Source: Neobacillus ginsengisoli (GTDB lineage: Bacteria > Bacillota > Bacilli > Bacillales_B > DSM-18226). Taken from it: a DNA stretch of 64,000 bases. Positions 40,522 to 50,843 of this stretch are shown in pieces. Numbering within the stretch: position 1 is the first letter of the stretch; every line of letters begins with the position of its first letter. The notes beneath the pieces are model-generated. The model had not been told where the DNA came from. It did no database searches and was given only the letters and a program-made list of their open reading frames with translations. The stretch spans positions 248,001-312,000 of the forward strand of contig NZ_JAUSTW010000001.1 of the NCBI RefSeq assembly GCF_030813055.1, in the 5' to 3' direction. The translations under genes were made by a program, and so were the position numbers.

Positions 40522-42717
40522 ATGGCGAACGATCAAGTGTTAACCGCCGAGCAAGTCATAGACAAGGTTGCAGCCTATTTAAACGAAGAGAATGTAAAAT
40601 TAGTAAAAAGAGCTTATGAATTTGCTAAACACTCTCATCGTGAACAATATAGAAAATCAGGTGAGCCCTACATCATTCATCCCATTCAGGTAGCGGGTAT
40701 ATTGGCTGACTTGGAAATGGATCCCGCAACAGTGGCTGCCGGTTTTCTTCACGACGTCGTTGAAGATACGAATGTCTCGTTAAAGGACATCTCAAACGAA
40801 TTTAATGACGAAGTGGCAATGCTTGTCGACGGTGTAACAAAATTAGGAAAAATTAAATACAAATCACATGAAGAACAGCAGGCGGAAAACCACAGAAAAA
40901 TGTTTGTGGCAATGGCTCAAGACATCCGGGTTATTCTAATCAAGCTTGCAGACCGTTTGCATAATATGCGGACGTTAAAACATCTTCCCTATGAAAAACA
41001 GCGCCGGATTTCAAATGAAACACTTGAAATTTTTGCACCTTTAGCTCATCGTCTTGGTATTTCTAAGATTAAATGGGAGTTGGAAGATACTGCATTAAGG
41101 TATTTAAATCCTCAGCAATATTATCGGATTGTAAACTTAATGAAAAAGAAGCGTGCTGAACGGGAGCAGTATTTAGAAGATGTGATTGCCGAAGTTAAGG
41201 GCCGGCTTGGTGAAGTTTCTATAAAGGCCGAGCTTTCCGGTCGACCTAAGCATATTTACAGCATATATCGGAAAATGGCTTTACAAAATAAGCAATTCAG
41301 TGAAATTTATGATTTGCTGGCAGTAAGGATTGTTGTGAACAGCATCAAGGATTGTTATGCAGTTTTAGGGATTATTCATACATGCTGGAAACCGATGCCT
41401 GGGCGTTTTAAAGATTATATCGCGATGCCTAAGCCAAATATGTACCAATCTCTGCACACAACGGTGATTGGCCCTAAAGGTGACCCGCTGGAGGTACAAA
41501 TTAGAACGTTTGAAATGCATCGGATCGCTGAATTCGGTATTGCTGCTCACTGGGCTTATAAAGAAGGTAAAGCGCTCAACGATAGTACTACTTTTGAACA
41601 AAAGCTGACCTGGTTTAGAGAAATACTTGAGTTTCAAAATGAGACTCAAAATGCGGAAGAATTCATGGAATCGCTTAAAATCGATCTGTTTTCCGATATG
41701 GTTTTTATTTTTACCCCAAAAGGGGACGTAATTGAGTTGCCGTCCGGTTCAGTTCCTATTGATTTTGCCTATCGAATCCATTCTGAAATTGGCAATAAAA
41801 CGATAGGGGCAAAAGTGAACGGCAAGATGGTGACGCTCGATTATACACTTAAGACCGGCGATATCATCGAAATTTTAACATCCAAACATTCCTATGGACC
41901 AAGTCAGGATTGGTTAAAGCTGGCTCAAACATCACAGGCTAAAAATAAAATCCGTCAGTTTTTTAAGAAACAACGCCGTGATGAGAATGTTGATAAAGGA
42001 AAAGAGCTTGTTGAAAAAGAAATCCGCAACATGGAGTTTGATGTTAAAGAAATTTTAACCCTGGACAATCTGAAAAAGGTTGCCGAAAAGTTTAATTTTT
42101 CCAACGAAGATGATATGTATGCAGCCGTTGGCTATAATGGCGTAACCGCCCTTCAAGTCGCTAATCGTTTAACGGAAAAATGGCGCAAGAAGCGGGATCA
42201 GGAACAATCAGCAAGCATTACGGATGCCATTACTGATTTAAAGTCCTTCTCATCGACCAAAAAACGGGAATCCGGTGTTCGTGTATCAGGAATTGATAAT
42301 TTGTTAATCCGTTTATCAAGATGCTGCAATCCCGTTCCGGGAGATGAAATCGTGGGCTTTATTACAAAAGGCCGTGGAGTTTCTGTTCACCGCTCTGATT
42401 GTCCTAACATTGACTCAAATGATGCCCAATCAAGATTGATTCCTGTAGAATGGGAATCTTCCTTAAATGACCGGAAAGAATATAATGTAGATATTGAAAT
42501 TAGCGGTTATGATCGCAGAGGACTTCTAAATGAGGTTTTACAAGCAGTTAATGAAACGAAAACAAATTTTTCCGCTGTTACGGGAAGATCTGACCGAAAT
42601 AAAATGGCGACGATTATTATGTCGATTGCAATTCACAATGTGAGTCATTTGCATAAAATAGTTGATCGAATCAAACAGATTCCGGATATATATTCTGTCC
42701 GCCGGATCATGAATTAA
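40522..42717 (+). CDS. relA: Bifunctional (p)ppGpp synthetase/hydrolase
   Basis: This long RSH enzyme makes and degrades the stringent-response alarmone. The 731-residue protein has an HD hydrolase domain ([21 protein letters not shown], with [12 protein letters not shown]), a synthetase domain ([31 protein letters not shown]), a TGS domain ([13 protein letters not shown]) and a C-terminal ACT domain. The hydrolase HD pair is intact, so both activities are expected. The start at ATG 40522 follows AAGGTGAT. Confidence 0.97.
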   Translation: MANDQVLTAEQVIDKVAAYLNEENVKLVKRAYEFAKHSHREQYRKSGEPYIIHPIQVAGILADLEMDPATVAAGFLHDVVEDTNVSLKDISNEFNDEVAMLVDGVTKLGKIKYKSHEEQQAENHRKMFVAMAQDIRVILIKLADRLHNMRTLKHLPYEKQRRISNETLEIFAPLAHRLGISKIKWELEDTALRYLNPQQYYRIVNLMKKKRAEREQYLEDVIAEVKGRLGEVSIKAELSGRPKHIYSIYRKMALQNKQFSEIYDLLAVRIVVNSIKDCYAVLGIIHTCWKPMPGRFKDYIAMPKPNMYQSLHTTVIGPKGDPLEVQIRTFEMHRIAEFGIAAHWAYKEGKALNDSTTFEQKLTWFREILEFQNETQNAEEFMESLKIDLFSDMVFIFTPKGDVIELPSGSVPIDFAYRIHSEIGNKTIGAKVNGKMVTLDYTLKTGDIIEILTSKHSYGPSQDWLKLAQTSQAKNKIRQFFKKQRRDENVDKGKELVEKEIRNMEFDVKEILTLDNLKKVAEKFNFSNEDDMYAAVGYNGVTALQVANRLTEKWRKKRDQEQSASITDAITDLKSFSSTKKRESGVRVSGIDNLLIRLSRCCNPVPGDEIVGFITKGRGVSVHRSDCPNIDSNDAQSRLIPVEWESSLNDRKEYNVDIEISGYDRRGLLNEVLQAVNETKTNFSAVTGRSDRNKMATIIMSIAIHNVSHLHKIVDRIKQIPDIYSVRRIMN

Positions 42718-42727
42718 GGAGTATGAA

Positions 42728-43171
42728 ATGCGAGTAGTGGTACAACGCAGTAGAAGTGCCCGAGTGACTGTGGACGGGGAAATTACCGGTCAAATCACGA
42801 AAGGGCTTGTCATCTTGGTTGGAGTAACGCATGAGGACAGGGAAGAAGATGCTGCATATTTAGCGGATAAAATTATCAACCTTCGAATTTTTGAAGATTC
42901 AACAGAAAAAATGAATTTGTCATTAGTGGACGTTGGCGGTGAAATTCTTTCCGTTTCCCAATTTACATTGTACGGGGATTGCCGAAAAGGGAGAAGGCCA
43001 AATTTCATGGAAGCGGCAAGACCTGATCATGCACTTCAAATGTATGAAGCTTTTAACAGCATCTTGCGGGAAAAAGGCATTCATGTTGAGACAGGCCGAT
43101 TCGGTGCAATGATGGATGTGGAATTAACCAATGACGGTCCGGTGACATTAATTTTAGAAAGTAAATCCTAA
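42728..43171 (+). CDS. dtd: D-aminoacyl-tRNA deacylase
   Basis: Dtd removes D-amino acids wrongly attached to tRNA. The 147-residue protein begins [17 protein letters not shown] and has the active-site motifs [10 protein letters not shown] and the cis-Gly-Pro motif NDGPVT near the C-terminus. It follows relA after ten bases in the same operon. Confidence 0.97.
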   Translation: MRVVVQRSRSARVTVDGEITGQITKGLVILVGVTHEDREEDAAYLADKIINLRIFEDSTEKMNLSLVDVGGEILSVSQFTLYGDCRKGRRPNFMEAARPDHALQMYEAFNSILREKGIHVETGRFGAMMDVELTNDGPVTLILESKS

Positions 43172-43212
43172 AAAAGCTTGGCACCATAGTTCGGTCGGTG
43201 CCAAGCTTTTTT
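43170..43212. terminator. Bidirectional terminator between dtd and the amidase gene
   Basis: AAAAAAGCTTGGCACC pairs perfectly with GGTGCCAAGCTTTTTT (16 bp) around an 11-base loop, with T-runs on both strands. Confidence 0.95.
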
Positions 43213-44716
43213 AATTCTCTTTAAAAAAACGTGCCAGGCCATTGTATAGGCCCGTTGCCGCATTTTCCTGAAATTGTTCGGAATTCACGGTCATTTCTTC
43301 CTCCGGATTGCTTAAATATCCTAACTCTATCAAGGTTGCTATTTGGCTATTTTCTCTAATTACGTGAAAATCCCCAAAACTGACGCCCCTGTTTTTTAAT
43401 CTAGTTTGATTAACTGTTGATGTGTATAGATAATTAGCTAACTGCTTTTGAAAAGAATGATAATAATAGCCTGTCATTCCTCGGGTGCTTCGGTCTGTAC
43501 TGCTATCATAATGCAGGCTAATAAAGGCATCGGCATGTAAAGACCGGGCAATACTTACTCGTGAAGGCAGGGGAATATATGTATCATCATTTCTTGTTAG
43601 GTATACATTTGCACCCGCTGCTTTTAACTTATTATATAATAGCGTAGCAGTCCGGATGGTTAGATTCTTTTCATGTGTTCCGCTGGCACCGGTTGTACCG
43701 TTATCCTCTCCGCCATGACCGGGATCTAGCACAATCGTTTTGTTTTTTAGATAGGGTTCTACTCCATTTTTCTCAATTCGGGGAGCAGTGCCATTAATGG
43801 AAACCATCCATCCGGCTACATAAGCACTCGAGCCGTTTTTCAGTGTTATTTCATACCAATCATTCGCTACTCCTTTTATAGCAAATGTATCCCCTTCATT
43901 GGCACGCTGAACGACATCTGATTGGACGTTCGGAGTTTTTCTGATATTGGTACCATCCTGTAAAATTGTAATATTACTTTCTTTAATAGCTTGCTCTGTA
44001 GAGGAATTAGGTGTGCTTTTATCAAGATACCATCCTGCTACCCAGCCATAACTTCCTTTTTTATATTCAATTTCGACCCAATTGTTATTCTCTTCTAAAA
44101 TGGTAAAGCTTTGTCCAAGTTTAACGGTTCCAAGAACGCTTGCATTCAATGAAGAACTACTGCGGATACTGAGGCTGCTGGCTGTAACCTTGCCAACAAT
44201 TCCCTTGGTTGCATTCCCATGGCTATCTTTTGCTGAACTTGTTTGAAGGTCAATAAATTGAGAGTTAACCCATCCCATTTGACCGGAGAATTGAATCTGC
44301 GCCCAATTGTTTTGCGTGGAATAAACAGTTACGCTTGTACCTTTAGAAAGTTTTCTAATAATCGGACTTACGGAGGAAGAGTCCTTTCGGACATTTACAT
44401 TATCTCCGTTTACAATACCGTTGTTTGTTGTTGTATTGGCCGATTCTTTTGAAACCAGCCAGTTGGCGATCCACCCTGTTTTTCCGTTGGAAAGATCAAT
44501 CTCAATCCAATCGCCCTGTTCTTTTAAAACAGTATACTTTTCGCCTTTTTTTGCTTGTTTTACTAGATTGTAGCTAAGGCTTGGACCACCTCGAACATTG
44601 ACTGAGTCGGTGAAAATGGTGATAGAACTACTTGCGGCAATCCCTCTTCCCTGTGGTAGGAAGGCAGTAAGAATCATAATAATACAAAATAAATAGAAAC
44701 TAAGTTTTCTAAGCAT
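43211..44716 (-). CDS. N-acetylmuramoyl-L-alanine amidase with four SH3 domains (YrvJ-like)
   Basis: This is a secreted cell-wall hydrolase. The 501-residue protein has a signal peptide (residues 1-27), four bacterial SH3 repeats at about 31-90, 99-157, 168-228 and 245-306 (each with a VNVR, LSIR or TNIR core and a W or Y near the end), and an Amidase_3 domain from about 325. Zinc ligands and catalytic residues are visible in VLDPGHGGED, SGTHEKNL, ISLHYD and LIELGYLSN. It matches B. subtilis YrvJ in layout and position. The start at ATG 44716 has GGAGG upstream. Confidence 0.92.
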   Translation of the reverse strand: MLRKLSFYLFCIIMILTAFLPQGRGIAASSSITIFTDSVNVRGGPSLSYNLVKQAKKGEKYTVLKEQGDWIEIDLSNGKTGWIANWLVSKESANTTTNNGIVNGDNVNVRKDSSSVSPIIRKLSKGTSVTVYSTQNNWAQIQFSGQMGWVNSQFIDLQTSSAKDSHGNATKGIVGKVTASSLSIRSSSSLNASVLGTVKLGQSFTILEENNNWVEIEYKKGSYGWVAGWYLDKSTPNSSTEQAIKESNITILQDGTNIRKTPNVQSDVVQRANEGDTFAIKGVANDWYEITLKNGSSAYVAGWMVSINGTAPRIEKNGVEPYLKNKTIVLDPGHGGEDNGTTGASGTHEKNLTIRTATLLYNKLKAAGANVYLTRNDDTYIPLPSRVSIARSLHADAFISLHYDSSTDRSTRGMTGYYYHSFQKQLANYLYTSTVNQTRLKNRGVSFGDFHVIRENSQIATLIELGYLSNPEEEMTVNSEQFQENAATGLYNGLARFFKEN

Positions 44717-44883
44717 CTAAACCTCCGATATATTCTATTTCTATCATTTTAACGTAAAAATTGCTGAAAATCATTCCTAAATTGCTAAAATTGTCCAACA
44801 AATTAATCGTTTATCATCTGCAAGTTTTTCGTTAATAGTGGAAATAATAGAGATAATTGTAAATAGGACAGAGGTGAATTGCT

Positions 44884-45060
44884 TTGAGATCCAGTGAAAA
44901 GGGAATGAATATTCAGTCAATTGATGGAAGGATTTTTGGTGTTGATTTTCATGATTTTATCCAAAAAGAACAGAATTCCAATACATTTGAACTTGCATCT
45001 GAATTTGGATTAACAATTAATGATGTCAGAAAGTTAAAAAAACATTTAGAGAGATCGTAA
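44884..45060 (+). CDS. Small YrzK-like protein, possible helix-turn-helix
   Basis: A 58-residue frame starts at TTG 44884 with AGAGGTGA eight bases upstream. It contains QSIDGRIFGVDFHDFI and a C-terminal helix-turn-helix-like segment (FELASEFGLTINDVRKLKK). By position between the amidase and hisS it corresponds to the small yrzK gene of B. subtilis as I recall it. The function is unknown; a DNA-binding role is only suggested by the helix pattern. Confidence 0.75.
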   Translation: MRSSEKGMNIQSIDGRIFGVDFHDFIQKEQNSNTFELASEFGLTINDVRKLKKHLERS

Positions 45061-45067
45061 AACGCAC

Positions 45068-45096
45068 TTGACAATGGAATGGATGCTCCGTATTAT
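45068..45096 (+). promoter_or_regulatory. Strong sigma-A promoter for the hisS-aspS leader
   Basis: TTGACA, 17 bases and TATTAT start transcription just before the T-box leader. Confidence 0.8.
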
Positions 45097-45119
45097 TATA
45101 TAAATAAAATGATAAAATT

Positions 45120-45398
45120 AATTGAGAATAACCATTGATGGAGCATAGTAATTAAGCTAAACACATGAAAAGAGAGGAAATGCCCCGGGCTGAAAGCATT
45201 TCTACATGATACTTAATGAATGAACACTCCGTAGGCTTCTCTCTGAAAAGCTCAGTACTTAGTAGGAGATGAACGTTAGCAGGCGTTAACTGTAAAAGAG
45301 GAAGGCGTATGTTTCATGCCTTCAACTAGGGTGGCACCACGGGAATTTAATAACTCTCGTCCCTTGTATTTATACAAGGGATGGGAGTTTTTTTATGT
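45120..45398 (+). ncRNA. T-box leader for hisS-aspS, histidine specifier
   Basis: The leader has the T-box sequence AGGGTGGCACCACGGG at 45328-45343, whose bulge pairs with the uncharged tRNA end. Stem I is closed by GGAG and CTCC, with an AGTA motif on the 5' side and GAACAC on the 3' side, making CAC (histidine) at 45225-45227 the likely specifier. A long terminator hairpin ACTCTCGTCCCTTGTA / TACAAGGGATGGGAGT with a T-run ends at 45398. Low tRNA-His charging would allow read-through into hisS. Confidence 0.93.
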
Positions 45399-45444
45399 TC
45401 TTTAAAACCCTGTTACATAAATATAAACAAGGAGGATTTCCCCT

Positions 45445-46710
45445 ATGTCTATAAGCATTCCAAGAGGAACGCAGGATATACTGCCCGGAGAAGTAGAAAA
45501 ATGGCAGCTGATTGAAAACAAGGCTAGAGAGCTTTGTGAGAAATATCAATACCGCGAAATTCGCACACCAATTTTTGAACATACAGATCTCTTTTTAAGA
45601 GGTGTCGGTGACACAACGGATATTGTTCAGAAAGAAATGTACACCTTTGAAGACAGGGGCGGCCGGTCTATTACACTAAGACCAGAGGGAACTGCTTCTA
45701 CAGTAAGGGCCTTTGTTGAGAAAAAGATGTTTGGCTATGCCAATCAGCCTGTAAAGCTGTACTATATGGGTCCGATGTTTCGCTATGAACGACCGCAGGC
45801 AGGCCGTTTCCGTCAGTTTGTCCAATTTGGTATTGAGGCCCTGGGGAGCAACGATCCGGCAATAGATGCCGAAGTTATTTCTCTGGCCATGAACCTCTAT
45901 AAAGAAATGGGCTTAAAAAAGCTAAAATTGATCGTCAACAGCCTTGGAGATAAGGAGAGCCGAACTGCTCACCGGGATGCGTTAGTCAACCACTTTAAAC
46001 CTCGGATTGGCGAGTTTTGCAAAGATTGCCAAAACCGTCTTGAAAAAAATCCATTGCGAATATTGGATTGTAAACACGACCATGAACACGAACTAATGAA
46101 ATCAGCACCTTCTATCATTGAATATTTAAATGATTTTTCAAAAAATTATTTTGAAAAATTACAACAGTATTTAACGCAATTAGATATCCCATTTGAAGTA
46201 GACCCAAATCTCGTTCGAGGTTTAGATTATTACAATCATACTGCATTTGAAATTATGAGCAATGCTGAAGGCTTCGGGGCGATTACCACTTTGTGCGGCG
46301 GAGGCCGTTATAACGGTTTAGCCGAAGAAATCGGGGGCCCAGAAACGCCCGGAATTGGCTTTGCCTTAAGTATTGAACGTTTTATTGCCGCTCTTAATGC
46401 CGAAGGAGTAGGACTTGAAATCACAGAAGGCATCGATTGCTATCTAGCCGCTCTTGGTGACGAAGCGAAGGATTATACAGTAGGCCTTTTGCAGCAGCTT
46501 AGATTGGCTGGTTTTTCAGCAGAAAGAGATTATTTGGACAGAAAAATTAAAGCTCAGTTTAAAGCTGCTGACCGCTTAAAAGCCAAGTACGTGGCCGTTC
46601 TTGGCGATGAGGAATTAAAAAACAATAAAATAAACGTTAAAAATATGGCTACTGGAGAACAGGTAGAAATAGACCTTGATTCGTTTATTAAATATTTTCA
46701 AGAGTTGTAA
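45445..46710 (+). CDS. hisS: Histidyl-tRNA synthetase
   Basis: A class II synthetase of 421 residues. It begins [14 protein letters not shown]; motif 2 ([16 protein letters not shown]) and the histidine-specific motifs [14 protein letters not shown] and GGGRYNGL are present, followed by an anticodon-binding domain. The start at ATG 45445 follows AAGGAGG. aspS follows after 18 bases, so both are under the T-box. Confidence 0.97.
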   Translation: MSISIPRGTQDILPGEVEKWQLIENKARELCEKYQYREIRTPIFEHTDLFLRGVGDTTDIVQKEMYTFEDRGGRSITLRPEGTASTVRAFVEKKMFGYANQPVKLYYMGPMFRYERPQAGRFRQFVQFGIEALGSNDPAIDAEVISLAMNLYKEMGLKKLKLIVNSLGDKESRTAHRDALVNHFKPRIGEFCKDCQNRLEKNPLRILDCKHDHEHELMKSAPSIIEYLNDFSKNYFEKLQQYLTQLDIPFEVDPNLVRGLDYYNHTAFEIMSNAEGFGAITTLCGGGRYNGLAEEIGGPETPGIGFALSIERFIAALNAEGVGLEITEGIDCYLAALGDEAKDYTVGLLQQLRLAGFSAERDYLDRKIKAQFKAADRLKAKYVAVLGDEELKNNKINVKNMATGEQVEIDLDSFIKYFQEL

Positions 46711-46728
46711 TCATAAAGGGGGATTCAT

Positions 46729-48516
46729 ATGTTTGGCAGATCATATTTTTGTGGAGAAGTTCCAGAAACAGCAATTGGGGAGAAAGTAACGTTAAAAGGA
46801 TGGGTTCAGAAAAGGCGTGACCTTGGCGGCTTAATTTTTATCGATCTCCGAGACCGTTCAGGGATTGTTCAAATTGTCTTTAATCCTGATGTTTCAGGTG
46901 GTGCACTGCAGACAGCCGAAAAAATTCGTAATGAGTTTGTTCTTGATGTTATAGGAACAGTAGTGGCAAGGGAAGCAGGAACGGTAAATGATAATTTAAA
47001 AACCGGTAAAATTGAAGTGCAAGTTGAAAAAGTAACCATTATCAATGAAGCCAAAACACCTCCATTTATGATTTCCGATAAAACAGATGTTGCTGAGGAT
47101 GTACGTCTGAAATATCGCTATTTGGATTTCCGCCGCCCGGTTATTTTTGAAACATTAAAAATGCGCCATCAGGTTACAAAGCAAATTAGAGATTTCCTAG
47201 ATACGGAAGGCTTTCTTGATATTGAAACACCTATTTTAACAAAAAGTACACCCGAAGGTGCCCGTGACTATCTTGTCCCAAGCCGTGTGCATCCAGGAGA
47301 ATTCTACGCACTTCCACAGTCACCGCAGCTTTTTAAACAGTTGTTAATGGTGGGCGGGATTGAGCGTTATTATCAAATCGCGCGCTGTTTCCGCGATGAG
47401 GACTTACGTGCTGACCGTCAGCCGGAATTTACCCAAATCGATATCGAAACTAGCTTCTTAAGCCAGGAAGACATCATGAGCTTAATGGAAAAGATGATGG
47501 CAAAGGTGATGACAGAAGTTAAAGGTGTTGAAATCCCTGCAGCGTTCCCGCGTTTGACATACGATGAAGCAATGAGCCGTTATGGTTCAGATAAGCCTGA
47601 TACCCGCTTTGAAATGGAGCTTGTCGATCTTTCTGAAATTGTGAAGGATTCCGGTTTTAAAGTCTTTGCCTCTGCTGTTGCAAACGGCGGCCAAGTAAAA
47701 GCTATCAATGTAAAAGGCGGAGCAGAAAAATATTCTCGAAAAGACATCGATGCCCTAACTGAATTTGTTGGCGTATATGGCGCTAAAGGTCTTGCCTGGC
47801 TTAAGGTGGAAGCTGACGGCTTGAAAGGTCCGATTGCCAAATTCTTTTCGGAAGAAGATGCAAGTGCACTTAAAGCCAGCCTTGAAGCAGCTGAAGGAGA
47901 TTTATTGCTGTTTGTTGCCGACAAGAAAAGTGTCGTTGCCGATGCACTTGGTGCATTGAGGCTGAAGCTTGGTAAGGAATTAAATATGATTGATGCAAGC
48001 TTGTTCAATTTCTTATGGATTACTGATTGGCCATTACTCGAATTTGATGAAGAAGAAGGCCGCTATTATGCAGCACATCATCCGTTTACAATGCCATTCA
48101 GGGAGGATCTTGAATACTTGGATTCAGATCCTTCGAAGGTCCGTGCCCAAGCGTACGACCTTGTCCTAAATGGATATGAGCTTGGCGGCGGTTCACTCCG
48201 GATCTTTGAGCGCCATATTCAAGAAAAAATGTTCAGCATCCTTGGTTTTACACCTGAAGAAGCAAAAGCTCAATTCGGTTTCCTTTTGAATGCCTTTGAA
48301 TACGGCACACCTCCTCATGGGGGTATCGCGCTTGGTTTAGACCGTTTGGTCATGCTTCTTGCGGGAAGCTCCAACTTACGGGATACGATTGCGTTTCCAA
48401 AAACAGCCAGTGCAAGCTGTATGTTAACAGAGGCGCCGGGTGAAGTATCTGAAGCGCAATTAAAGGATCTTCATTTGTTATTAAATGTTAATAAAGATGA
48501 GAAATCGCTTTCATAA
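46729..48516 (+). CDS. aspS: Aspartyl-tRNA synthetase
   Basis: A class IIb synthetase of 595 residues. It has an OB-fold anticodon domain with [20 protein letters not shown], class II motif 2 ([19 protein letters not shown]), the bacterial GAD insertion domain (about residues 300-420), and motif 3 ([11 protein letters not shown]). Whether it is discriminating for tRNA-Asp cannot be read here; no gatCAB genes are in the window. Confidence 0.97.
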   Translation: MFGRSYFCGEVPETAIGEKVTLKGWVQKRRDLGGLIFIDLRDRSGIVQIVFNPDVSGGALQTAEKIRNEFVLDVIGTVVAREAGTVNDNLKTGKIEVQVEKVTIINEAKTPPFMISDKTDVAEDVRLKYRYLDFRRPVIFETLKMRHQVTKQIRDFLDTEGFLDIETPILTKSTPEGARDYLVPSRVHPGEFYALPQSPQLFKQLLMVGGIERYYQIARCFRDEDLRADRQPEFTQIDIETSFLSQEDIMSLMEKMMAKVMTEVKGVEIPAAFPRLTYDEAMSRYGSDKPDTRFEMELVDLSEIVKDSGFKVFASAVANGGQVKAINVKGGAEKYSRKDIDALTEFVGVYGAKGLAWLKVEADGLKGPIAKFFSEEDASALKASLEAAEGDLLLFVADKKSVVADALGALRLKLGKELNMIDASLFNFLWITDWPLLEFDEEEGRYYAAHHPFTMPFREDLEYLDSDPSKVRAQAYDLVLNGYELGGGSLRIFERHIQEKMFSILGFTPEEAKAQFGFLLNAFEYGTPPHGGIALGLDRLVMLLAGSSNLRDTIAFPKTASASCMLTEAPGEVSEAQLKDLHLLLNVNKDEKSLS

Positions 48517-48520
48517 CATC

Positions 48521-48549
48521 TTGAATGAGAAATTGTTTTATGCTATCAT
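48521..48549 (+). promoter_or_regulatory. Promoter of 6S RNA
   Basis: TTGAAT, a 17-base spacer and TATCAT lie about eight bases before the expected RNA start near 48557. Confidence 0.6.
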
Positions 48550-48556
48550 AAAAATA

Positions 48557-48766
48557 ATCAAATAAGAGTCCTGAAGTGTACGTTGTATCACCTGAAATTT
48601 TGACCGAACATTATTTCTTCGGGAGTCCGGTGTTTTCTGATTGCGTAAATGCCCCATCCTTTTCGGAGTAGGGGACTTACAAAATTGGAAACAGGACACC
48701 CCCCTGCTGCGTGCGGGATCAAAATGAAGGAACCCAAAGCGACGGCACAAATTGGGACTCTTAGAA
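48557..48766 (+). ncRNA. ssrS: 6S RNA (BsrA/6S-1 type)
   Basis: The roughly 200-nt region between aspS and tcdA folds back on itself: AAGAGTCC at 48562-48569 pairs with GGACTCTT at 48755-48762, with an internal open bubble flanked by long imperfect helices, as in 6S RNA. Sequences such as TGACCGAACAT and CGGGAGTCCGG agree with Bacillus 6S-1 as recalled, and the aspS-yrvM location is the same as B. subtilis bsrA. It sequesters the sigma-A polymerase and serves as a template for product RNA. Confidence 0.85.
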
Positions 48767-48768
48767 AA

Positions 48769-48803
48769 ATAGTCTCCTGCAAACGCAGGAGGCTATTTTT
48801 TGT
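48769..48803 (+). terminator. Terminator of 6S RNA
   Basis: ATAGTCTCCTGC and GCAGGAGGCTAT form a 12-bp stem with one G-T pair and a 4-base loop, followed by TTTTTTG. Confidence 0.9.
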
Positions 48804-48919
48804 CTTAATTCATTAGAATTCCTATCGTGATACTTGTTTTTATATCTAAGTATGATATATTTTTTAGGGTAAAAGCTAATAAAAAACAAATCGAATATTA
48901 TTTTTTTGGAGTGAATAGA

Positions 48920-49687
48920 ATGTTGCATCAATTTTCCCGAAATGAACTCGCAATAGGAAAAGAGGGCCTAGATATCATGAAAAACAGCACAGTTGCTGTT
49001 CTCGGTATTGGGGGAGTTGGATCCTTTGCAGCTGAAGCTCTGGCACGTTCCGGTGTTGGCCGCTTAGTTTTAGTAGATAAAGACGATGTTGATATTACAA
49101 ACGTGAATCGTCAATTAGTTGCGCTTCTATCCACCGTTGGCAAACCAAAAGTGGATATTATGACAGAGCGGATTAAGGATATTAACCCTGATTGTGAAGT
49201 TGTCCCATTAAAAATGTTTTATACTGAAGAAACTTATGAAGAGTTTTTCAGCCATAACTTGAATTTTGTCGTAGATGCTTCTGATACCATTGTTTATAAA
49301 ATTCATCTGATGAAAGAATGTTTAAAACGCAATATACCGATAATTTCAAGCATGGGTGCCGCCAATAAAATGGATCCGACGCGTTTCAAAATTGCCGATA
49401 TTTCGAAAACACATACCGATCCAATTGCTAAGGTTATCCGCACCAAGCTCCGTAAGGAAAGAATCCACAAAGGTATCCCCGTTGTCTTTTCTGATGAAAG
49501 CCCAATTGTCATCCGTGAAGACGTTCGGAAGGAAGTAGGAAATGACCAAGCTGCCATTCGGAAAGCGAAAATGCCGCCGTCTTCCAATGCCTTCGTTCCA
49601 TCTGCATGCGGCTTAATTATGGCAAGTTATGTTGTCAGAGAATTGTTGAGTGATATCAAAATCAAACGAGTTGCGGATGAAAACTAG
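48920..49687 (+). CDS. tcdA: tRNA threonylcarbamoyladenosine dehydratase TcdA (YrvM)
   Basis: This E1-like enzyme uses ATP to cyclise t6A37 of tRNA to ct6A. The 255-residue protein has the nucleotide-binding GIGGVGSFAAEALARSG and the following DKDDVDITNVNRQ, both typical of ThiF/MoeB-type enzymes. I chose ATG 48920 (GGAGTGA upstream; product begins MLHQFSRNELAIGKEG) rather than the upstream in-frame start at 48827, which lies just after the 6S terminator. Confidence 0.93.
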   Translation: MLHQFSRNELAIGKEGLDIMKNSTVAVLGIGGVGSFAAEALARSGVGRLVLVDKDDVDITNVNRQLVALLSTVGKPKVDIMTERIKDINPDCEVVPLKMFYTEETYEEFFSHNLNFVVDASDTIVYKIHLMKECLKRNIPIISSMGAANKMDPTRFKIADISKTHTDPIAKVIRTKLRKERIHKGIPVVFSDESPIVIREDVRKEVGNDQAAIRKAKMPPSSNAFVPSACGLIMASYVVRELLSDIKIKRVADEN

Positions 49688-49694
49688 CCTTGTA

Positions 49695-49730
49695 AAAACC
49701 TTGAACTTTACTGTTCGGGTTTTTTTATTT
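49695..49730 (+). terminator. Weak terminator after tcdA
   Basis: AAAAACC..GAAC pairs with GTTC.GGTTTTT with a small mismatch, followed by a T-run. Confidence 0.55.
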
Positions 49731-49916
49731 TCAGCCTCCAGCCCTAGAAAAGGTTAATTCTTAAGTCGTTTTTAGTAAAGGAATAATATGTCTATACTTT
49801 TATTGTGAGAGGTATTCAATGAATTTGTTAGAAAATAAGGGAAAATTTTCTAAAATAATGTAAACTTGAGTGGGTCATTGAAATGCCGATCTAATTAAAG
49901 AGGGGAGAGAAATAAA

Positions 49917-50843
49917 TTGGAATCGATCGTAGAATTGAAGGATGTTTCCAAAGTAATTAAAGGAAGAACGATTATAGACAAGATCAGCTTCCAAGTGAAT
50001 AAAGGAGAGGTCTTTGGTTTCTTGGGTCCAAACGGAGCAGGGAAAACAACCACCATTCGGATGATTGTCGGTTTAATGGGTATTACTGATGGAGATATCA
50101 CCATTGGCGGTTTTAGTATAAAAAATAAGTTTGAAGAAGCTGTAGGTCATGTCGGTGCCATTGTAGAAAATCCTGAAATGTATAAATTTTTGAGCGGATA
50201 CCAAAACCTTGTTCATTATGCGAGGATGTCAAAGGGAATTACCAAGAGAAAAATCGAAGAAACGGTTGAACTCGTTGGATTAACGGACCGCATCTATGAC
50301 AAAGTAAAAACCTATTCACTCGGAATGCGGCAAAGATTAGGTTTAGCCCAATGCCTTTTACATGATCCTGAGGTGTTGATATTAGACGAACCGACGAATG
50401 GTCTTGACCCTGCAGGAATAAGAGAAATCCGCGATTATTTACGACTGCTTGCAAGAGAAAAAAATATGGCTGTTATTGTATCCAGCCATTTGCTTTCGGA
50501 AATGGAAATGATGTGTGATCGGATTGGAATCATCCAAAATGGAAGATTGATCGATGTGCAGCTTGTTCAAGAATTTGTCCATGGGACCGGGGTCACATAC
50601 GAACTGGAGGTTATCCCAAGTGAGCAAGCACTAGCGCTATTACAGCATAATTTTCCGGGTGTTCATGCAACCCGTTCACGAAATGGAATTTCTGCTGAGC
50701 TTCCAAAAGAAGAAATTCCGAATCTGGTTAAATTGCTCGTTGAAGCGGAAATTCAAGTATTTGGGATAAAAGAAACGGCCAAAACATTAGAAGATCGCTT
50801 CCTTGAAGTTACATCAGAAAAGGAGGTTGTACGTCATGCTTAA
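49917..50843 (+). CDS. ABC transporter ATP-binding protein (BcrA/NatA type)
   Basis: The 308-residue ATPase has Walker A GPNGAGKTTT, Q-loop region, signature YSLGMRQRLGLAQ (in place of LSGGQ), Walker B VLILDEPTNGLDP and the H-loop SSHLLSEME, plus a C-terminal tail typical of antibiotic or peptide exporters. The start is TTG 49917, with AGGGGAGAG upstream. It overlaps the permease by eight bases. The substrate is not evident; bacitracin-type resistance and lantibiotic immunity are family possibilities only. Confidence 0.9.
   Translation: MESIVELKDVSKVIKGRTIIDKISFQVNKGEVFGFLGPNGAGKTTTIRMIVGLMGITDGDITIGGFSIKNKFEEAVGHVGAIVENPEMYKFLSGYQNLVHYARMSKGITKRKIEETVELVGLTDRIYDKVKTYSLGMRQRLGLAQCLLHDPEVLILDEPTNGLDPAGIREIRDYLRLLAREKNMAVIVSSHLLSEMEMMCDRIGIIQNGRLIDVQLVQEFVHGTGVTYELEVIPSEQALALLQHNFPGVHATRSRNGISAELPKEEIPNLVKLLVEAEIQVFGIKETAKTLEDRFLEVTSEKEVVRHA

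Noticed and set aside
47580..48008. 142-codon minus-strand frame inside aspS
   Set aside because: Serine- and alanine-rich shadow of the aspS coding sequence.
48827..48919. N-terminal extension of TcdA
   Set aside because: The extension is AT-rich, lies just after the 6S terminator and is not seen in the family; ATG 48920 has its own ribosome site.
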